From Runella sp. (GTDB lineage: Bacteria > Bacteroidota > Bacteroidia > Cytophagales > Spirosomataceae): a stretch of DNA of 64,000 nucleotides. The notes under the pieces were generated by a model. It was not told the origin of the DNA. It searched no databases and saw only the letters and a program-made list of their open reading frames with translations. The position numbers were made by a program, and so were the translations under genes. Location: NCBI RefSeq assembly GCF_027484545.1, contig NZ_JAIXST010000157.1:1-64000 (forward strand). The letters are read 5' to 3'. Numbering within the stretch: position 1 is the stretch's first letter; every line of letters begins with the position of its first letter. Shown here piece after piece: positions 62,751 through 64,000 of the stretch.

Positions 62751-62846
62751 ATGAATATACTGTGTGTACTTGCACTTGTTTTAGTGATTTTTTGTTGCCC
62801 AGCCGTTGCTCAAATAAACACGGAAACGCCGAAGCCCTATTACTAA
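62751..62846 (+). CDS. Tiny secreted-peptide ORF (31 residues) or truncated 5' end
   Basis: The frame reads MNILCVLALVLVIFCCPAVA then QINTETPKPYY and stops. This is a complete signal peptide with an AVA-Q cleavage site and only 11 mature residues. Its stop codon lies inside the terminator hairpin at 62824-62862. It may be the leftover start of an exported protein, cut off by rearrangement, or a real micropeptide. No ribosome-binding site is clear. Confidence 0.35.
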   Translation: MNILCVLALVLVIFCCPAVAQINTETPKPYY

Positions 62847-62862
62847 TAGGGCTTCGGCGTTT
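62824..62862. terminator. Strong terminator with 19-bp perfect stem
   Basis: AAACGCCGAAGCCCTATTA, one base, then its exact reverse complement, ending in a T-tract on the plus strand. The CGCCGAAGC stem is shared with the terminator at 11967-12008. Confidence 0.8.
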
Positions 62863-62980
62863 TTAACTTAACCATTTGTATTGCCGCTGTCCGTGTCTTC
62901 CCCAATGCTATTAAGTTAAGGGATAACCCATTTATAATCAATAGATTAATTTTATCTTTGTGATTTTAAACAACCAATCA

Positions 62981-64000
62981 ATGAATCACAAAAAAAATTA
63001 ATTACAGAGGTAGATTCCACATTGGAATTTCTAAAAAAAGTATCCCATTTTATACATAACCCTCAGACTATCAGTGACTTTAAAGAGGACAAATCCTTTT
63101 TTACTCGTAAGAGTAAGCTATCATTTTCATCAATAACCATCCTTTTGATGAATCTTTTTAAAGACTCTGTTGAGTATTCTTTGACAACATTTCTACCCGA
63201 ACTCTGGTGTGAATCTGTTACAGGTGCTGCTTTTTCATTGGCTCGCTACAAAATAAAAATAGCCCTTTTCCTTGAATTGAACAATAGGATGACAGCGCAT
63301 ATTTTAGAATTACCACCCAAACTTTGGAATGGATTTCAACTTATTGCCGGTGATGGAACAAGTATTAATATGCCATCCTCCCCAAAAATAAAAGAGCACT
63401 TTGGCATTTATTCGGTTTCGGGAAAAAAAACAAAAACGTGCCTTGCCGGTGCTTTTATACTTTATGATGTTCTTTCAGGTTTTGTTCTTGATTCAATTAT
63501 TGCCCCTATCAGTATTGGCGAGTCCATGTTGATGAGACCCCTGTTAAAAAATCTAAAAATACCCAATGCGCTGATTCTTCTTGACAGAGGTTTTGATTAT
63601 TTTTCAACAATTAAGCTACTATCAGTCAATAGTTTATCTTTCTGTATTCGTTTAAAAACCAGTCAGTCTGATTTTGCATAAAAGGCATTTTTAAACCCAT
63701 CAGATGATTTTATTACGGACTGGATTGCCAGTGAAGCCGAAAAGGTAACTACTCAAAATCAAAACTTGGACATTAACCCAATTAGGGTTAGGGTGACTAA
63801 AATAAGCTTAAATAGTGGTGAAATAGAATTGTTGGCCAGCTCATTACTTGATTTAGTTCAAATTACGACTACTCAAATTTCAGAACTATATCAACTACGG
63901 TGGCCTGTAGAAGAGGCCTACAAAAATCTGAAGCCTAAAATGAAACTTGAACAATTCTCATGCCGTCATTACAAAGGAATATATCAAGAATTTTACACTC
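62981..64000 (+). pseudogene. IS4-family (YREK) transposase, interrupted and cut by the window edge
   Basis: The open part (63022-63681) and its continuation hold the DDE residues of IS4 transposases: Asp in IAGDGTS, Asp in LLDRGFDYF and, after an in-frame TAA at 63679, the YREK block YQLRWPVEEAYKNLK. The natural start is probably the ATG at 62981 (MNHKKK), but an eight-A tract puts it out of frame by one; a ninth A would join it to the main frame. Two lesions argue for a dead element. The left end probably lies between 62863 and 62980, but no terminal inverted repeat can be confirmed without the right end. Confidence 0.8.

Overview
The window looks like chromosomal DNA of a member of the Cytophagales (phylum Bacteroidota), of the Runella/Spirosoma/Dyadobacter type. 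The reasons are two large secreted phosphoesterases ending in type IX secretion (T9SS) sorting domains, many exported carbohydrate-active enzymes, candidate promoters with the Bacteroidota -7 box TAnnTTTG, few Shine-Dalgarno sites, and many short dispersed hairpin repeats. This placement is by eye; no database was searched.

Layout. 1-3.7 kb: a patchy region with a small zinc-knuckle protein, a truncated [2Fe-2S] oxidoreductase subunit, an AlbA_2/HATPase regulator and an SDR. 3.7-15.8 kb: exported enzymes (beta-propeller, tannase-like hydrolase, GH35-like glycosidase, esterase, GMC oxidoreductase with a gluconate-dehydrogenase-subunit-3 partner) around a NrtR/AraR-type Nudix regulator. 15.9-22.3 kb: Bcr/CflA efflux pump, aldo/keto reductase, AraC regulator, outer-membrane barrel, a DUF234-type AAA ATPase and a DUF2911 protein. 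22.4-33.9 kb: a minus-strand glycoside locus with GH106-like and GH78-like alpha-L-rhamnosidases, two esterases, a Dabb protein, an MFS importer and a GH35::GH3 deletion chimera. 34.1-44.8 kb: aromatic cluster I, eleven minus-strand genes, mostly overlapping or closely spaced (extradiol dioxygenase, C-C hydrolase-like protein, FAD hydroxylase, SMP-30 lactonase, three SDRs, HisD-like dehydrogenase, FAH-family protein, ABM protein, cyclase). 45.1-51.5 kb: plus-strand secreted proteins (two tandem T9SS phosphoesterases, YHYH protein, YbhB/PEBP lipoprotein, exported RraA-like protein). 51.8-62.6 kb: aromatic cluster II, a ten-gene operon led by a MarR regulator with a 32-bp perfect palindrome just upstream; it carries homogentisate dioxygenase, fumarylacetoacetase, a FAD hydroxylase, an MHS-type transporter and an exported GH30 glycosidase. 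62.7-64 kb: a tiny secreted-peptide ORF, a strong terminator and a decayed IS4-family transposase running off the window.

How the genes may work together (inference): rhamnosidases, esterases and GH30 would release sugar and phenolic aglycone from plant glycosides outside the cytoplasm, MFS carriers would import the products, and clusters I and II would hydroxylate, cleave and hydrolyse the aromatic rings. The substrate of cluster I cannot be read from sequence, and its set of enzymes matches no pathway I can name.

The window is also marked by genome decay (GH35::GH3 fusion, GH78 frameshift, and truncated AraC, Crp/Fnr, Dabb and IorA-like remnants) and by at least thirteen copies of a G-rich 25-43 bp repeat. 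Several copies lie in frame inside enzymes or supply the stop codons of consecutive cluster I genes.
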